Shown piece by piece: positions 1 to 8,624 of a stretch of 48,637 nucleotides of DNA (position 1 is its first letter; each line of letters begins with the position of its first letter). A model generated the notes under the pieces. That model searched no databases and was not told the origin of the DNA. It worked only from the letters and a program-made list of their open reading frames with translations. This stretch comes from Dehalococcoidia bacterium (GTDB lineage: Bacteria > Chloroflexota > Dehalococcoidia > Bin125). Made by a program: the position numbers and the translations under genes. The stretch is taken from NCBI GenBank assembly GCA_022825855.1, contig JAJDWB010000005.1, positions 1 through 48,637 of the forward strand, in the 5' to 3' direction.

Positions 1-100
1 AGGACGAACCTCCCTAATCCCCGTCCGCGGTTTTTTTCTCCGCGCGCACCCTCAAGTCCCGGCCATCAAGCGAACCCGGCCACCGCATACCCAGCTTCCG

Positions 101-133
101 CCCTCACCCTAACCCTCTCCCGCGGGGAGAGGG
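101..133. repeat. REP-like intergenic hairpin
   Basis: A 9-bp perfect inverted repeat, CCCTCTCCC at 113-121 and GGGAGAGGG at 125-133, with a 3-nt loop. It is preceded by a CCCTCACCCTAA stretch. This type of pyrimidine-then-purine hairpin is dispersed between genes in many high-GC bacteria. There is no T-tract, so it is more a repeat than a terminator. Confidence 0.6.
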
Positions 134-204
134 AACCGGAATGGATCCGAGCACAGGTTGAGCTGAGGGCGAAGTTCCGCGTTCGAGCAAAGCTCAAGCC
201 CTGG

Positions 205-226
205 GCCCCGCGTCAGAGCGCGGGGC
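205..226 (-). terminator. hairpin downstream of the metallopeptidase gene
   Basis: GCCCCGCG at 205-212 pairs with CGCGGGGC at 219-226 around a 6-nt loop, giving an 8-bp all-GC stem. It lies about 40 bp past the stop codon of the leftward purine operon, where a terminator would be expected. No U-run follows on the minus strand, so factor-independent termination is uncertain. The rest of 1-267 shows no gene that I can support. Confidence 0.4.
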
Positions 227-267
227 GACGGGGGCTAGAGGAGCGCTAGAGGCCGAGGCGGGTTTGG

Positions 268-2334
268 CTAGCGGCGCGCAGAGGGTGTCGGCGGCGGTGT
301 CCAGCAGAGGTCTATCAGTTCCAGTTCGTCGGGCGGCGCGGGCAACAGAATGTCCACGTCGCTCGTCAATCGCTGCACTCTGGGGACGCTCTCTTGACGG
401 CGAAGTGTGGTCAGTTCGCCGTTGGCTCCACGTGCGCCCCATCGCTGACAGATAAAGCTGTCAGGTCCGACCAGGAGGAGAACCGGCAGCTCTGCCACAT
501 CTATGGAGTAGGCGCCTCGCTCGTCGGTCAACGATCTGCCGCAGCTGTGATCTCCGCAAGCGACTACTTGTACATCCGCAACGCCCTGACCATCCGGGGT
601 CAAGACTCGTCCCCGTATTGGCTGGCGGCCTTCGGCTTCGTGGCAGGTAGACCATCCTCGCAGGTCCGACAACGCGCCGGGCAAGCGGATGCGTAGCTGC
701 CCCGAGTTCTCCGGTCCGACATCGATCGGAGAAGCCGCAAACCATGTTCCGAGGATCCCGTCCTGCCCGACAGATCCATAGACAATGCAATTCGTCTCGC
801 TGTGTACTGCCAGACGATAGGAGCCTGCTCGCACGTCGATGGCGAAGTGCCCGTCGGCATCGGTCTCGGCGCTCAGACTCCAACCACCGATCCAGGGAAC
901 CGCGTGGAGCTGGAGTTTCGGAACCGGACGCCCGGAGTCGTCCACCACCGTCCCGCCGATGCGATGGGGACGCGGCTCCTCGAACTCAACAGCGTGCTCT
1001 TCGAACTTTTCGTAGAACTCCTCGACGGTCAGTCCGAACGCGATCTCAAAGGCCAGGTCCCAGTTGGTCGCGGCGCGGGAGAGCTGGCGCATGTAGGCGA
1101 AGAGCGCATCGTCGCCAGCATGGGCAGCGAGCCACTCTGCGGCAAGAAAGCTGACGGCGTAGGTGTACCCGGCGTCGAGCTCCCGGAAGTCGTCCCTGTT
1201 CACCAGTTGCGCCAGCGCAGGTTGGGTCTGGTAGTCGCGCGCGGAGTCGACGGCGTCTTGCCTGGCGTCCCGGTATGGCTTGTAGTTCATTGCGTCGCGA
1301 TAACGGGCCGAAACGTACTCGGCGGCGCCTTCAATCAACCAGTAGGGTTCGGTCTCCCACGAGGCGCCAATGCCGGCGTTGGCTAGCTGGGCCTGAATCA
1401 CATGCACGAACTCATGATCGAAGGCGATCGGATCGCGGCAATCCGCCAAGAGCCCGATTCCTCGGCCCCACGCCACCCCGCACGCATGATCAGGCCACCA
1501 ACTGGTGTCCAATTCGGTGCCAGTTAGCGCCAGATAGGGATCGGTGAGCGCTTCGACATCCGACAGGAGCATCACCGTATACGACTCTGCGGCGAGGGCG
1601 TAGCGAGAGGCGATGAACCCGCTGACTTCCCTCACCTGAGCACGAAGCTCGCTGTGGGCATGGGGATCAATGTCTCCGAACGACGCATAGTGCGGCGACC
1701 AGATCCAGGACTGTGTCCAGGTGGCGTCCTGGCGCATCTTGATGGCCAGCAAGTCCCCGCGACCCAAAGCGGCGTTCAGATCACCTGATTGAGTCGGAAA
1801 CAGGCCGACGTCGCGATGGCAGGACTTCGTCTCAATGTCGAATCTGACGAGCGACTCGATGTGCGGGCCGGTCCAGCGAAAGGCCTCACGAATCGTGACT
1901 GGCGATTCCTCCCTGCCCCACCATCGAACGAGGTTGATGCCCCGCGTGAGCTGAATGACGCCGCGGGCGTCGTCGACGTCGATCAGATTCGGCGGTCCAT
2001 GCGCCTGCGACTCGCGCCACACGACCATTGTCCGCAGCAACGCATCGAACGGCGCGTCTTCGACGGAGTCTCGGCTGGCGGACTGAAACTCTCCACTGGG
2101 AGCGTCCCAGCGATGCAGAGCGGCGACGCTCGGGTTGGCATCGAACCACGCGTTGAGGTCGAGCGGCGCGTCGATCCAGCGGAGCCAGCCGCACTCCGGA
2201 GCCTGAGAAGCAGGCGGCGTTGATGACACCTGTGGGACCCGGGAGGGAATGCGGTCGGCGCAAGCGGTCACAGCCAAGAGTGCAAACACCGCCAGGGCGG
2301 CGCCGATCAGACTGCGCACGATTGGTGTCGGCAC
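268..2334 (-). CDS. lipoprotein metallopeptidase with two carboxypeptidase-regulatory-like domains
   Basis: A 688-residue predicted lipoprotein. The N-terminus is a hydrophobic signal ending in a lipobox (LAVTAC) with Cys25 as the lipidation site. A gluzincin-type zinc site is visible: HEFVH at residues 307-311 and a WLIEG segment with Glu335 as the likely third ligand, as in peptidase MA-like proteins. The C-terminal third holds two beta-sandwich repeats of the carboxypeptidase regulatory type, each starting with a GGTVVDDSGRPV- or RGRVLTPDGQGV-like strand. It would act outside the membrane; the substrate is unknown. The GTG start lies 3 bp after the purB stop, so it is probably the last gene of the purine operon, though a functional link is not obvious. 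Start at GTG 2334 chosen because the signal peptide follows directly. Confidence 0.75.
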   Translation of the reverse strand: MPTPIVRSLIGAALAVFALLAVTACADRIPSRVPQVSSTPPASQAPECGWLRWIDAPLDLNAWFDANPSVAALHRWDAPSGEFQSASRDSVEDAPFDALLRTMVVWRESQAHGPPNLIDVDDARGVIQLTRGINLVRWWGREESPVTIREAFRWTGPHIESLVRFDIETKSCHRDVGLFPTQSGDLNAALGRGDLLAIKMRQDATWTQSWIWSPHYASFGDIDPHAHSELRAQVREVSGFIASRYALAAESYTVMLLSDVEALTDPYLALTGTELDTSWWPDHACGVAWGRGIGLLADCRDPIAFDHEFVHVIQAQLANAGIGASWETEPYWLIEGAAEYVSARYRDAMNYKPYRDARQDAVDSARDYQTQPALAQLVNRDDFRELDAGYTYAVSFLAAEWLAAHAGDDALFAYMRQLSRAATNWDLAFEIAFGLTVEEFYEKFEEHAVEFEEPRPHRIGGTVVDDSGRPVPKLQLHAVPWIGGWSLSAETDADGHFAIDVRAGSYRLAVHSETNCIVYGSVGQDGILGTWFAASPIDVGPENSGQLRIRLPGALSDLRGWSTCHEAEGRQPIRGRVLTPDGQGVADVQVVACGDHSCGRSLTDERGAYSIDVAELPVLLLVGPDSFICQRWGARGANGELTTLRRQESVPRVQRLTSDVDILLPAPPDELELIDLCWTPPPTPSARR

Positions 2335-2337
2335 GCG

Positions 2338-3630
2338 TCAGAGGCCCAGGCGCGCGAACGATTCGTCGATGTGCTGGGTGAAGTAGGTGGGGTCGAAGAC
2401 GGCGTCCATGGCGGCGGGGTCGAGGGCTGAGGTGATCAGGTCGTCCTGCTCGATCAGGTCGCGGAACTGGACGCCCTCGTCCCAGGCTTGCATGGCGTAG
2501 GCCTGGACGCGCTTGTAGGCGTCGTCGCGGCCGACGCCGGCTTCGGTCAGGGCGAGCATGACGCGCTGGCTGTAGATCAGACCGTAGGAGGACTCGAGGT
2601 TGACCTGCATGCGGTCGGCGTCGACGACGAGGCCGTCGACGATCCAGGCGAGCATGTCGGTGATGTAGTCGAGGGCGAAGCAGGCGTCGGGGATGGCGAT
2701 GCGTTCGGCGGAGGTGTGGGAGATGTCGCGCTCGTGCCAGAGGGCGACGTTCTCGAGCGCGGTGAGGGCGTTGGCGCGGATCGTGCGGGCGAGGCCGCAG
2801 ACGCGTTCGGCCTTTTCCGGGTTGCGCTTGTGGGGCATGGCGGAGGAGCCGGCCTGACCCTCGGCGAAGGGCTCGCGGACTTCGCGCACCTCGGTGCGCT
2901 GGAGGTGGCGGATCTCGGTGGCGAAGCGCTCGAGCGAGGCGGCGATCACGGCGAGGGTGGAGAGGAAGTGGGCGTGTCGGTCGCGCTGGACGACCTGGGT
3001 GGAGATCGCCTCGACGCCGAGTCCGAGCTCGCGGCAGACGCGCTCCTCGATGTGCGGCGGGACGGTCGCGTGGGTGCCGACGGCGCCGGAGATCTTGCCG
3101 ACGGCGACCGACTCGATGGCGTCGGCCAGCCGACGCCGGTTGCGGCGGGTCTCGTCGACCCAACTCGCGAGCTTGAGGCCGAAGGTGGTGGGCTCGCCGT
3201 GGATGCCGTGGGTGCGTCCGATGCAGAGGGTGTGCTTGTGCTCGACGGCGCGCTTCGTGATGGCGGCTTCGAGGCGTTCGAGGTCGTCCTCGATGATTCG
3301 CGCGGCGTCGCGGATCTGGAGGGCGGAGGCGGTGTCCCAGACGTCGGAGGTGGTCAGTCCGTGGTGGACCCAGCGCGACTCGGGGCCGAGCGTGTCGGCG
3401 ACGGAGTGGAGGAAGGCGAGGGTGTCGTGGTGGACCTCGGCCTGGTAACGGTCGATGTCGGCGACGTTGTAGCCGGCGTTGGCGGCGACGAGTTGGGCGT
3501 CCTCGCGGGGGACGACGCCTTCGTCGGCCCAGGCGTTGACGACCGCGGTTTCGACATCGAGCCAGCGCCGCCACTTGGCGTCGTCGGTCCAGAGCGCGGC
3601 CATCTCGGGTCGTTGGTAGCGGGGGATCAT
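2338..3630 (-). CDS. purB: adenylosuccinate lyase
   Basis: A 430-residue member of the fumarase/aspartase superfamily that cleaves SAICAR to AICAR and adenylosuccinate to AMP, releasing fumarate. The superfamily signature SSAMPHKRNP lies around residues 262-271 and carries the catalytic serine loop. TTSDVWDT near residue 93 and GRTHG near residue 147 are further conserved active-site segments. Length is normal for the short bacterial PurB type. The ATG at 3630 shares its A with the TGA stop of the cupin gene (TGATG), so translation is probably coupled. The frame stays open upstream of this ATG but encodes nothing PurB-like there. Confidence 0.95.
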   Translation of the reverse strand: MIPRYQRPEMAALWTDDAKWRRWLDVETAVVNAWADEGVVPREDAQLVAANAGYNVADIDRYQAEVHHDTLAFLHSVADTLGPESRWVHHGLTTSDVWDTASALQIRDAARIIEDDLERLEAAITKRAVEHKHTLCIGRTHGIHGEPTTFGLKLASWVDETRRNRRRLADAIESVAVGKISGAVGTHATVPPHIEERVCRELGLGVEAISTQVVQRDRHAHFLSTLAVIAASLERFATEIRHLQRTEVREVREPFAEGQAGSSAMPHKRNPEKAERVCGLARTIRANALTALENVALWHERDISHTSAERIAIPDACFALDYITDMLAWIVDGLVVDADRMQVNLESSYGLIYSQRVMLALTEAGVGRDDAYKRVQAYAMQAWDEGVQFRDLIEQDDLITSALDPAAMDAVFDPTYFTQHIDESFARLGL

Positions 3631-3977
3631 CAGGGAATGTACTCCTCGCGAGCGGGGGAGAAGATGTCGAGCGCGACGGCGTCTTCGAGCGCGGTGACCT
3701 CGTGCGGGACCTCGGAGGGGATGATCCAGGAGTCGCCGGCACTGAGTTCCCTCGTCTCGTCGCCGAGTTCGAAGCGGACGCGTCCGGCGACGAGGTATCC
3801 GATCTGCTCGTGTGGATGCGTGTGCATCGGCACGACGCAGCCTGCGGCGATCTGGATCTCGTGGATCGAGGTGCGCTCGCCGGCGTTGAGCGTGCGCCGG
3901 GCGACGCCGGGGAACATCTCGATCGGCGCGACGTCGTCGTGGGCTTGCAGGTTGGGTCTGATCGTGCGGGTGGTCAT
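3630..3977 (-). CDS. small cupin-domain protein
   Basis: A 115-residue single-domain cupin. The first cupin motif is visible as HTHPHEQIGYLVAGR around residues 52-66, giving His/His/Glu metal ligands, and the second as SWIIPSEVPHEV about 30 residues later. Its ATG overlaps the purD stop (ATGA) and its stop overlaps the purB start, so it lies inside a coupled purD-cupin-purB cassette. Cupins bind metals and small ligands or act as isomerases and dioxygenases; the substrate cannot be told from sequence. The position suggests a task tied to purine intermediates, but that is only context. Confidence 0.8.
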   Translation of the reverse strand: MTTRTIRPNLQAHDDVAPIEMFPGVARRTLNAGERTSIHEIQIAAGCVVPMHTHPHEQIGYLVAGRVRFELGDETRELSAGDSWIIPSEVPHEVTALEDAVALDIFSPAREEYIP

Positions 3978-5254
3978 GGTGGTACCTCTCTGAGGGCGAT
4001 GTCGGTGCGGTGGAATGCTCCGTCGAACGTGATCTTGCGGACGTTGTCGTAGGCGATGCCGCGCGCTTCGGCCAGCGTATCGGCGACGGCGGTGACGGCG
4101 AGCACGCGTCCGCCGGCGGTGACGGTGCGGCCGTCGTCGTCGATGGCGGTGCCGGCGTGGAAGATGTCGACCGCTTCGTCGACGGCGTTGAGTCCGTGGA
4201 TCGGTCTGCCGGTCTCGTAGGGTCCGGGATAGCCGCCGCTAACGATCGCGACGCTGACCGAGGCTCGGCCGGAGTGGGAGATCGCGTCGCGGGGCAGCGC
4301 ATGGCCGCGAGCAGAGGCTTCGAGCACGGGCAGCAGGTCGCCGTCGAGCAGGGGGAGGACGGCCTGGGTCTCGGGATCGCCGAAGCGGGCGTTGAATTCG
4401 AGCACATTCAGGGCGCCGTCGTCGATCATCAGTCCGGCGTAGAGCAGGCCGCGGAACTCGCAGCCCTCGGCTGTCATCTGATCGGCGACGGGCTGGTGGA
4501 TGGTTGCGAAGACGTCGTCGGCGTCGCCGACGAATCCCGACATGAAACCTGGCGGTGCGTAGACGCCCATGCCGCCGGTGTTGGGTCCCTGGTCGCGGTC
4601 CATGATCCGCTTGTAGTCGCAGCTCAGCGGGAGCGGCAGGATGTCGGTCCCGGAAACGACGGCCATGGCCGAAGCCTCCATGCCGCTGAGCCGGTCCTCG
4701 ATCACGACTCGCTCGCCGGCAGATCCGAATGCGCCGGCAAACATCTGGTCGACGGCGTCGTGGGCGTCGTCGATGTGGTCGGGGACGATCACGCCCTTGC
4801 CGGCGGCGAGTCCGTCGGCCTTGAGCACGGGCAGGTCGTCCGGGCCGAGGATTTCGAGCCACTTGTGGGCAGCTTGCGGAGTCTCGAAGAGCTCGCCGCG
4901 CGCGTGGGGCACGCCGGCGGATTGCATGATCGACTTGGCGAACCACTTGGAGGACTCGATCTGCGCGGCGGACTGCGAGGGGCCGAAGGCGAGAATGCCG
5001 CGCTCGCTGAGGGCGTCGACGAGTCCGGCGGCGAGTGGGGCTTCGGGTCCGACGACGACGAGGTCGATGCGGTTCGACTCGGCGGCGTCGCAGAGGGCGT
5101 CGAGGTCGGAGTCGTGGACGGGGAGATTGCGGCCGAGTTCGGCGGTGCCGGCGTTGCCCGGGGCGGCGAGGATCGCCTCGCAGGAGCGGGACTGAGCCAG
5201 CTTCCAGGCGAGGGCGTGTTCGCGTCCGCCGCTGCCGACGATCAGGATGCGCAT
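3974..5254 (-). CDS. purD: phosphoribosylamine-glycine ligase (GAR synthetase)
   Basis: A 426-residue ATP-grasp ligase joining glycine to phosphoribosylamine in step 2 of purine synthesis. The N-terminal GSGGREHALAWKLAQ is the family hallmark. A KADGLAAGKGV segment forms the ATP-grasp nucleotide loop, and RFGDPETQ is the metal/ATP site of the C-terminal half. Length matches normal bacterial PurD. The ATG at 5254 is 9 bp after the stop of the deoxyribosyltransferase-like gene, and its TGA overlaps the cupin start by 4 bp. Confidence 0.96.
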   Translation of the reverse strand: MRILIVGSGGREHALAWKLAQSRSCEAILAAPGNAGTAELGRNLPVHDSDLDALCDAAESNRIDLVVVGPEAPLAAGLVDALSERGILAFGPSQSAAQIESSKWFAKSIMQSAGVPHARGELFETPQAAHKWLEILGPDDLPVLKADGLAAGKGVIVPDHIDDAHDAVDQMFAGAFGSAGERVVIEDRLSGMEASAMAVVSGTDILPLPLSCDYKRIMDRDQGPNTGGMGVYAPPGFMSGFVGDADDVFATIHQPVADQMTAEGCEFRGLLYAGLMIDDGALNVLEFNARFGDPETQAVLPLLDGDLLPVLEASARGHALPRDAISHSGRASVSVAIVSGGYPGPYETGRPIHGLNAVDEAVDIFHAGTAIDDDGRTVTAGGRVLAVTAVADTLAEARGIAYDNVRKITFDGAFHRTDIALREVPP

Positions 5255-5263
5255 GTTGGGAGG

Positions 5264-5692
5264 CTATCCGAGAACGGCGGCGATGTCGGCGGGGATGCGG
5301 CCCAGATCGCCGTTGAGGACGATCGGATCCATGGCCAGCATTTCCGAGCGGTAGGGGGACTCGGGCACGTCCTGCATGAGGTAGATGGGGATGTCGAGGA
5401 TGTGGGCGAAGCCCATTTCGAGGAAGCTGTTGCCGCCGATGTAGCGGGGCTTGCCGGGCAGGTCCTCGTTGAGCACGAGGATGGCGTCGGAGACCTTGAT
5501 CTTCTCGTAGTGGGTGCGGATCAGGTCCTTGTCGCGCTTGAGTTCGGCGCGCTCGTGATCGTCGGCGCCCTCGTAGTCGAACTCGCGGGTGTCGACGGGC
5601 GTCAGCACCTGGTGTCCGGCCTGCTCAAGGGTCGAGCAGATGTCCGGCAGCCGGTGTCGGAGGGACATGCTCATGCAGATGGTGATGACCAT
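5264..5692 (-). CDS. nucleoside 2-deoxyribosyltransferase-like protein
   Basis: A 142-residue protein that looks like the nucleoside 2-deoxyribosyltransferase fold: an N-terminal beta-strand (VITICMSMS), a central strand with a run of Asp/Leu (SDAILVLNED) and the GGNSFLEMGFAH segment, which resembles the G-x-x-x-E-M/L-G-x-A active-site loop of that superfamily. The glutamate in NSFLEMG would be the nucleophile if the enzyme is active. It sits 12 bp after guaA and 9 bp before purD, which fits a role in purine nucleoside handling. Non-enzymatic members of the superfamily also exist, so activity is not certain. Confidence 0.65.
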   Translation of the reverse strand: MVITICMSMSLRHRLPDICSTLEQAGHQVLTPVDTREFDYEGADDHERAELKRDKDLIRTHYEKIKVSDAILVLNEDLPGKPRYIGGNSFLEMGFAHILDIPIYLMQDVPESPYRSEMLAMDPIVLNGDLGRIPADIAAVLG

Positions 5693-5704
5693 GAGTTCAG
5701 CCCT

Positions 5705-7273
5705 TCACTCCCACTCGATGGTGCCGGGGGGCTTGGAGGTGATGTCGTAGACGACGCGGTTGATCTCGGGGATCTCGTTGACGATCCGGTTGGCGATCGC
5801 GGCGAGCACGTCGTAGGGCAGACGGGCCCAGTCGGCGGTCATGGCGTCGTCGGCGGTGACGGCGCGCAGGGCGCAGACCCAGCCGTAGGTGCGGGCGTCG
5901 CCCTGGACGCCGACGGTGCGGGTGTCGGTGAGGATGGCGAAGGACTGCCAGAGGTCGTCGTAGAGGTCGGCGTTGCGGACTTCGTCCATGACGACGGCGT
6001 CGGCGAGCTGGAGCACGCGGACCTTCTCGTGCGTGACGGGTCCGATGATGCGGATGGCGAGACCGGGTCCGGGATAGGGCTGGCGGCCGATGATCTCCTC
6101 GGGCAGGCCGAGCTCGCGGCCGACCTCGCGGACTTCGTCCTTGAACAGGTGGCGCAAGGGTTCGATCAGCTCGAAGCGCAAGTCGTCGGGCAGGCCGCCG
6201 ACATTGTGGTGCGACTTGATCATCGCGGTGGCGGAGCCGTGGCCGGAGCCGGCGCTCTCGACGACGTCGGGATAGGTCGTGCCCTGGACGAGGAAGTCGA
6301 CGCCGTGGTCGTCCCTGGTGATCTCCAGCGCGGTCTCCTCGAAGACGGAGATGAAGGTCTCGCCGATGCGCTTGCGCTTGGTCTCGGGATCGTCGACGGC
6401 GGCCAGCTCTTCGAGGAAGCGGTCGCCCGAGCGAGCGACGCGCAGGTCCATGTGCATGTTGCGCCGGAAGGTGTCGACGACCTGCTCGGTCTCGCCCAGG
6501 CGCATGAGTCCGTTGTCGACGTAGATGCAGGTGAGCTGATTGCCGACGGCGCGGTGGACGAGCGCGGCGGCGACGGAGGAGTCGACGCCGCCGGAGAGTC
6601 CGCAGACGACGTGGTTGTCGCCGACCTGTTCGCGGATCTCGGCGACGGTCTCGGTGATGAAGTGGGCGGCGTCCCAGTCTCCGGAGCAGCCGCAGATGCC
6701 GTGGACGAAATTGCTGAGCAGGTGCAGTCCGTGCGGCGTGTGCACGACCTCAGGGTGGAACTGGATGCCGAAGCGGCCCTGGTTGTCGCCCATCGCGGCG
6801 ATCGGGATGCTGTCGGTGCCGGCCAGGGCGCGGAAGCCGTCGGGCAGCTCGTCGACGCGGTCGCCGTGGGACATCCAGACGGGCATCGGCCGGGGCAGAT
6901 CGTCGAGCAGGCCGGAGCCCTCCTGCGGGTAGATGTGTGCGGCGCCGAACTCGCGCTCGCGGCCGGCGGCGACGCGGCCGCCGAGCTGGTTGGCCATCGT
7001 CTGCATGCCGTAGCAGATGCCCAGCACCGGCAGGCGGCCGTCGAGGACCCAGTCGGGCGCGACGGGCGCGCCGTTGTCGTGGACGCTGGCCGGTCCGCCG
7101 CTGAGGATGACGCCCTTTGGGTTGAGTTCGCGGATGCGCTCCCAGGCGGCGGTAGGCGGCACGAGTTCGCAGTAGACATTGAGTTCGCGCACGCGCCGGG
7201 CGATGAGCATCGCCGTCTGTGACCCGAGGTCGACGATGACGATCGATTCGTGTCGCGACTGCTGTGTCTGCAC
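5705..7273 (-). CDS. guaA: GMP synthase (glutamine-hydrolysing)
   Basis: A 522-residue enzyme making GMP from XMP, ATP and glutamine. The class I amidotransferase domain has the catalytic Cys87 in GICYGMQ and His173/Glu175 in QFHPEV. The ATP pyrophosphatase loop is SGGVDSS at 227-233, and the C-terminal dimerisation domain ends with the typical KPPGTIEWE. The start is GTG 7273: a -10-like TATCCT lies exactly 6 nt before it, and family homology begins soon after. It is the first gene of the leftward operon guaA - deoxyribosyltransferase-like - purD - cupin - purB - metallopeptidase. Confidence 0.97.
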   Translation of the reverse strand: MQTQQSRHESIVIVDLGSQTAMLIARRVRELNVYCELVPPTAAWERIRELNPKGVILSGGPASVHDNGAPVAPDWVLDGRLPVLGICYGMQTMANQLGGRVAAGREREFGAAHIYPQEGSGLLDDLPRPMPVWMSHGDRVDELPDGFRALAGTDSIPIAAMGDNQGRFGIQFHPEVVHTPHGLHLLSNFVHGICGCSGDWDAAHFITETVAEIREQVGDNHVVCGLSGGVDSSVAAALVHRAVGNQLTCIYVDNGLMRLGETEQVVDTFRRNMHMDLRVARSGDRFLEELAAVDDPETKRKRIGETFISVFEETALEITRDDHGVDFLVQGTTYPDVVESAGSGHGSATAMIKSHHNVGGLPDDLRFELIEPLRHLFKDEVREVGRELGLPEEIIGRQPYPGPGLAIRIIGPVTHEKVRVLQLADAVVMDEVRNADLYDDLWQSFAILTDTRTVGVQGDARTYGWVCALRAVTADDAMTADWARLPYDVLAAIANRIVNEIPEINRVVYDITSKPPGTIEWE

Positions 7274-7279
7274 GTCATA

Positions 7280-7285
7280 AGGATA
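7280..7285 (-). promoter_or_regulatory. -10 box of a leaderless guaA promoter
   Basis: On the minus strand TATCCT ends 6 nt before the GTG start of guaA. There is no Shine-Dalgarno sequence between them. With a normal distance from -10 to transcription start, the mRNA would begin at or within a base or two of the GTG. No clear -35 box is seen. Confidence 0.6.
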
Positions 7286-7294
7286 CGCGCCAGT

Positions 7295-7300
7295 TATGCT
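7295..7300 (+). promoter_or_regulatory. -10 box of a leaderless promoter for the Sua5-like gene
   Basis: TATGCT followed by exactly 6 nt and the GTG start at 7307, with no ribosome-binding site. It faces away from the guaA promoter; the two start codons are 33 bp apart. Confidence 0.6.
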
Positions 7301-7306
7301 GCGGAT

Positions 7307-8011
7307 GTGTCATTCGGGGAACTTGATCAGGCAGTTGCACATTTGCGGCAGAGCGGCGTGGTGGCGCTGCCGACGGACACGCAGTACGCGCTGAGCGCGG
7401 TCGCGAGCGACGATCTGGGCGTGGCGGCGGTGTTCCGGCTCAAGCGGCGTCCAGGCGGGGAGAACCTGCCGGTCTTCCTGCCGCCGGCGACCTGGCGCAC
7501 GCACCTGGAGGCGATAGCGGAGCCGCTCGACGCGCGGCTGGTGTCGCTGGCCGAGTCGGCCTGGCCGGGGGCGCTGACCTTGATCGTGCCCAAGCGGGCC
7601 GACTGGCCGACGCGGGCGGTGGACGGCTCGACGATCGCGCTGCGGATTCCCGATCATCCGGTGGCGGCCGAGGTGCTCAATCTGATCGATCAGCCGCTGA
7701 CGGGCACGTCGGCCAACTGGCACGGTCAGCCGGCGGCGCTGAGCTCTGAGGATGTGCGGCGGCAGTTTGCCGAGCACCTGCATGCGGTCGGAACGGGCAG
7801 AGGGGGCAGAGGAGAGAGAGGCGGCGGAGATAGTGACACACTTCACATTCTTGCGGAGGGAGGCGTGATGCCTGCGGGAACGGCCTCGACTATCTTGGAC
7901 TGCACGGGACGGGTGCCGCGCGTCCTCCGTCGTGGACCGGCACTGAGCGCCAGGGTCGGCGAGCTCTTGATCCAGCACTGGGGGCTTGCGGACATTGACT
8001 CCGTCTCCTAG
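7307..8011 (+). CDS. Sua5/YciO/YrdC family protein, probable threonylcarbamoyl-AMP synthase
   Basis: A 234-residue YrdC-domain protein that would make threonylcarbamoyl-AMP for the t6A modification at tRNA position 37. Family features are GVVALPTDTQYALSA near the N-terminus, PVFLPPATW, WPGALTLIVP, ALRIPDHP and LTGTSANWHGQPA (the SAN motif). The KR-x-R of KRRPGGENLP is the ATP/bicarbonate site. A low-complexity Gly/Arg stretch (GRGGRGERGGG) lies near residue 166 inside the domain, an unusual insertion. An upstream ATG at 7250 is in frame but lies inside guaA; GTG 7307 fits both homology and the -10 spacing. Confidence 0.85.
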   Translation: MSFGELDQAVAHLRQSGVVALPTDTQYALSAVASDDLGVAAVFRLKRRPGGENLPVFLPPATWRTHLEAIAEPLDARLVSLAESAWPGALTLIVPKRADWPTRAVDGSTIALRIPDHPVAAEVLNLIDQPLTGTSANWHGQPAALSSEDVRRQFAEHLHAVGTGRGGRGERGGGDSDTLHILAEGGVMPAGTASTILDCTGRVPRVLRRGPALSARVGELLIQHWGLADIDSVS

Positions 8012-8035
8012 ACAGAACGAACGGGACAACGACAC

Positions 8036-8560
8036 GTGCGAATCGCGATTGGCAGCGACCATGCCGGTTACGAGCTCAAGCAGCGGCTGCGCGAGCGGCT
8101 GATCGAGCAGGGGCACCGGGTCACGGACTTTGGTCCCGAGGCGCCCGAACCGACCGATTATCCGGACGTCGCCGCGCCGCTGGCCGAATCGGTCGTAGCC
8201 GGACAGCACCAACTCGGGATCGTGATCTGCTCCAACGGCGTCGGCGTGAGCATCGCCGCGAACAAGGTGCGGGGCGCTCGCGCCGCGCTGTGCGGCGATC
8301 CCTGGAGCGCGCGCCGCGCTCGCCAGCACACCGACTGCAACGTGCTGGCGCTGGGCGCCTACGTGACGGGACACGCGCTGGCCGGGGAGATCGTGGACGC
8401 CTTCATTGAATCGGAGTTCGAGGGCGGCCGTCACGTGCGCCGACTGGCCAAGCTGGCGGCCGTGGAAGCGCAGTACTCGGAGCCGACAGAACGACCCGCT
8501 GAGAACGAGGCGCAACCCGCTTCGGCCGAACGCTCGACTGAATTGTCGCCCATGGCCTGA
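8036..8560 (+). CDS. rpiB: ribose-5-phosphate isomerase B
   Basis: A 174-residue RpiB/LacAB-family isomerase interconverting ribose 5-phosphate and ribulose 5-phosphate. GSDHAGYELK at residues 5-14 and ICSNGVGVSIAANKVRGARAALC around residues 64-86 are the family signatures, with Cys65 the expected catalytic base. Usual length is about 145-150; the extra 25-30 residues form a polar, low-complexity C-terminal tail. The start is GTG 8036, 25 bp after the Sua5-like gene, without a strong Shine-Dalgarno. Confidence 0.92.
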   Translation: MRIAIGSDHAGYELKQRLRERLIEQGHRVTDFGPEAPEPTDYPDVAAPLAESVVAGQHQLGIVICSNGVGVSIAANKVRGARAALCGDPWSARRARQHTDCNVLALGAYVTGHALAGEIVDAFIESEFEGGRHVRRLAKLAAVEAQYSEPTERPAENEAQPASAERSTELSPMA

Positions 8561-8624
8561 GCGCCTCGGCGCGGCGGACGAGCCCAGGTCGAGAGCCGCC
8601 TGCGCCTCCCAGGATTGAGTCACG

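Noticed and set aside
3631..4407. Upstream extension of the purB frame
   Set aside because: The added stretch is low-complexity Ser/Pro/Thr/Arg and antiparallel to no homology; it overlaps the cupin and purD genes in the wrong frame. PurB starts at 3630.
4010..7222. A 1070-codon plus-strand open frame
   Set aside because: It is antisense to guaA, the deoxyribosyltransferase-like gene and purD, and is rich in Gly/Val/Asp, as expected from the mirror of high-GC codons. No domain is visible.
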